From the NCBI RefSeq assembly GCF_016919065.1, contig NZ_JAFFQA010000020.1:17839-81838 (forward strand): DNA of 64,000 bases, written 5' to 3'. The notes under the pieces were generated by a model. That model ran no database searches, was not told where the DNA came from, and saw only the letters and a program-made list of their open reading frames with translations. The translations under genes were made by a program, and so were the position numbers. Origin of the DNA: Desulfobulbus rhabdoformis (GTDB lineage: Bacteria > Desulfobacterota > Desulfobulbia > Desulfobulbales > Desulfobulbaceae). Every line of letters begins with the position of its first letter. Within the stretch, counting starts at the first letter, position 1. Positions 63,976 to 64,000 of the stretch are shown in pieces.

Positions 63976-64000
63976 TCGTAGACAGCAGTCTACCGCACCG

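Overview
The window looks like a chromosomal segment from a Gram-negative, anaerobic deltaproteobacterium, most likely of the Desulfobulbales type. This is an inference from gene content: lipid A genes, RND efflux, a ferrous-iron feo locus with a siderophore-type porin, a molybdopterin oxidoreductase joined to complex I genes, a B12-dependent ribonucleotide reductase and a TRAP transporter. No sulfate-reduction gene lies inside the window, so the physiology is not proven here.

Layout. 1-4263 (minus strand): a molybdopterin oxidoreductase and a four-cluster ferredoxin, directly followed by nuoA, B, C and D (nuoD runs off the edge). 4940-9427 (plus): iron uptake (feoA, feoA, a frameshifted feoB, feoC-like, LbtU-like porin). 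9836-12081: histidine kinase and FIST sensor pair. 12380-18825: acrA-acrB-nodT-acrR efflux operon with an AcrR-type operator placed in the promoter spacer. 19259-22587: glmS, then divergent pyrE, a tiny dual-CXXC protein and a PilZ protein. 22626-29111: hflX, asnS and the lipid A block lpxD-fabZ-lpxA-lpxI. 29433-33066: NamZ-like hydrolase, an outer-membrane barrel and a DUF2332 protein. 33106-35937: an ECF sigma / anti-sigma operon whose anti-sigma and lipoprotein carry related glycogen-binding-like domains, a secreted Gly/His-tailed protein, and a divergent small secreted protein. 36386-42683: DedA-family protein, mtgA, and a Gldg-type ABC exporter with a DUF4340 partner. 43249-51413: EamA transporter, lipoproteins, a TRAP operon and a CsgG/DUF4810/GNA1162 lipoprotein trio. 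51619-57391: nrdJ, then divergent dsbA-like, phoH and an in-frame ybeY-pdxJ fusion. 57727-63500: K+ channel, tRNA-Leu, an IS3 remnant, a decayed higB with intact higA, and an iron-dependent alcohol dehydrogenase with a divergent AraC regulator.

Two families of short non-coding mobile elements are scattered through the intergenic regions. One (eight copies, GGG..TCTTGAATAATT ends) is bordered by 4-bp target duplications. The other has CCTGAATCCGTGA inverted ends and 5-6-bp duplications. No transposase for either is present.

The best candidate for an undescribed system is the ECF sigma locus at 33106-35937. The sigma operon and the divergent small secreted gene share the promoter-like motif GTAACC-N15-CGTTA, which suggests one autoregulated envelope regulon built around glycan-binding-like periplasmic domains. 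No CRISPR array, rRNA, prophage or replication origin was seen.
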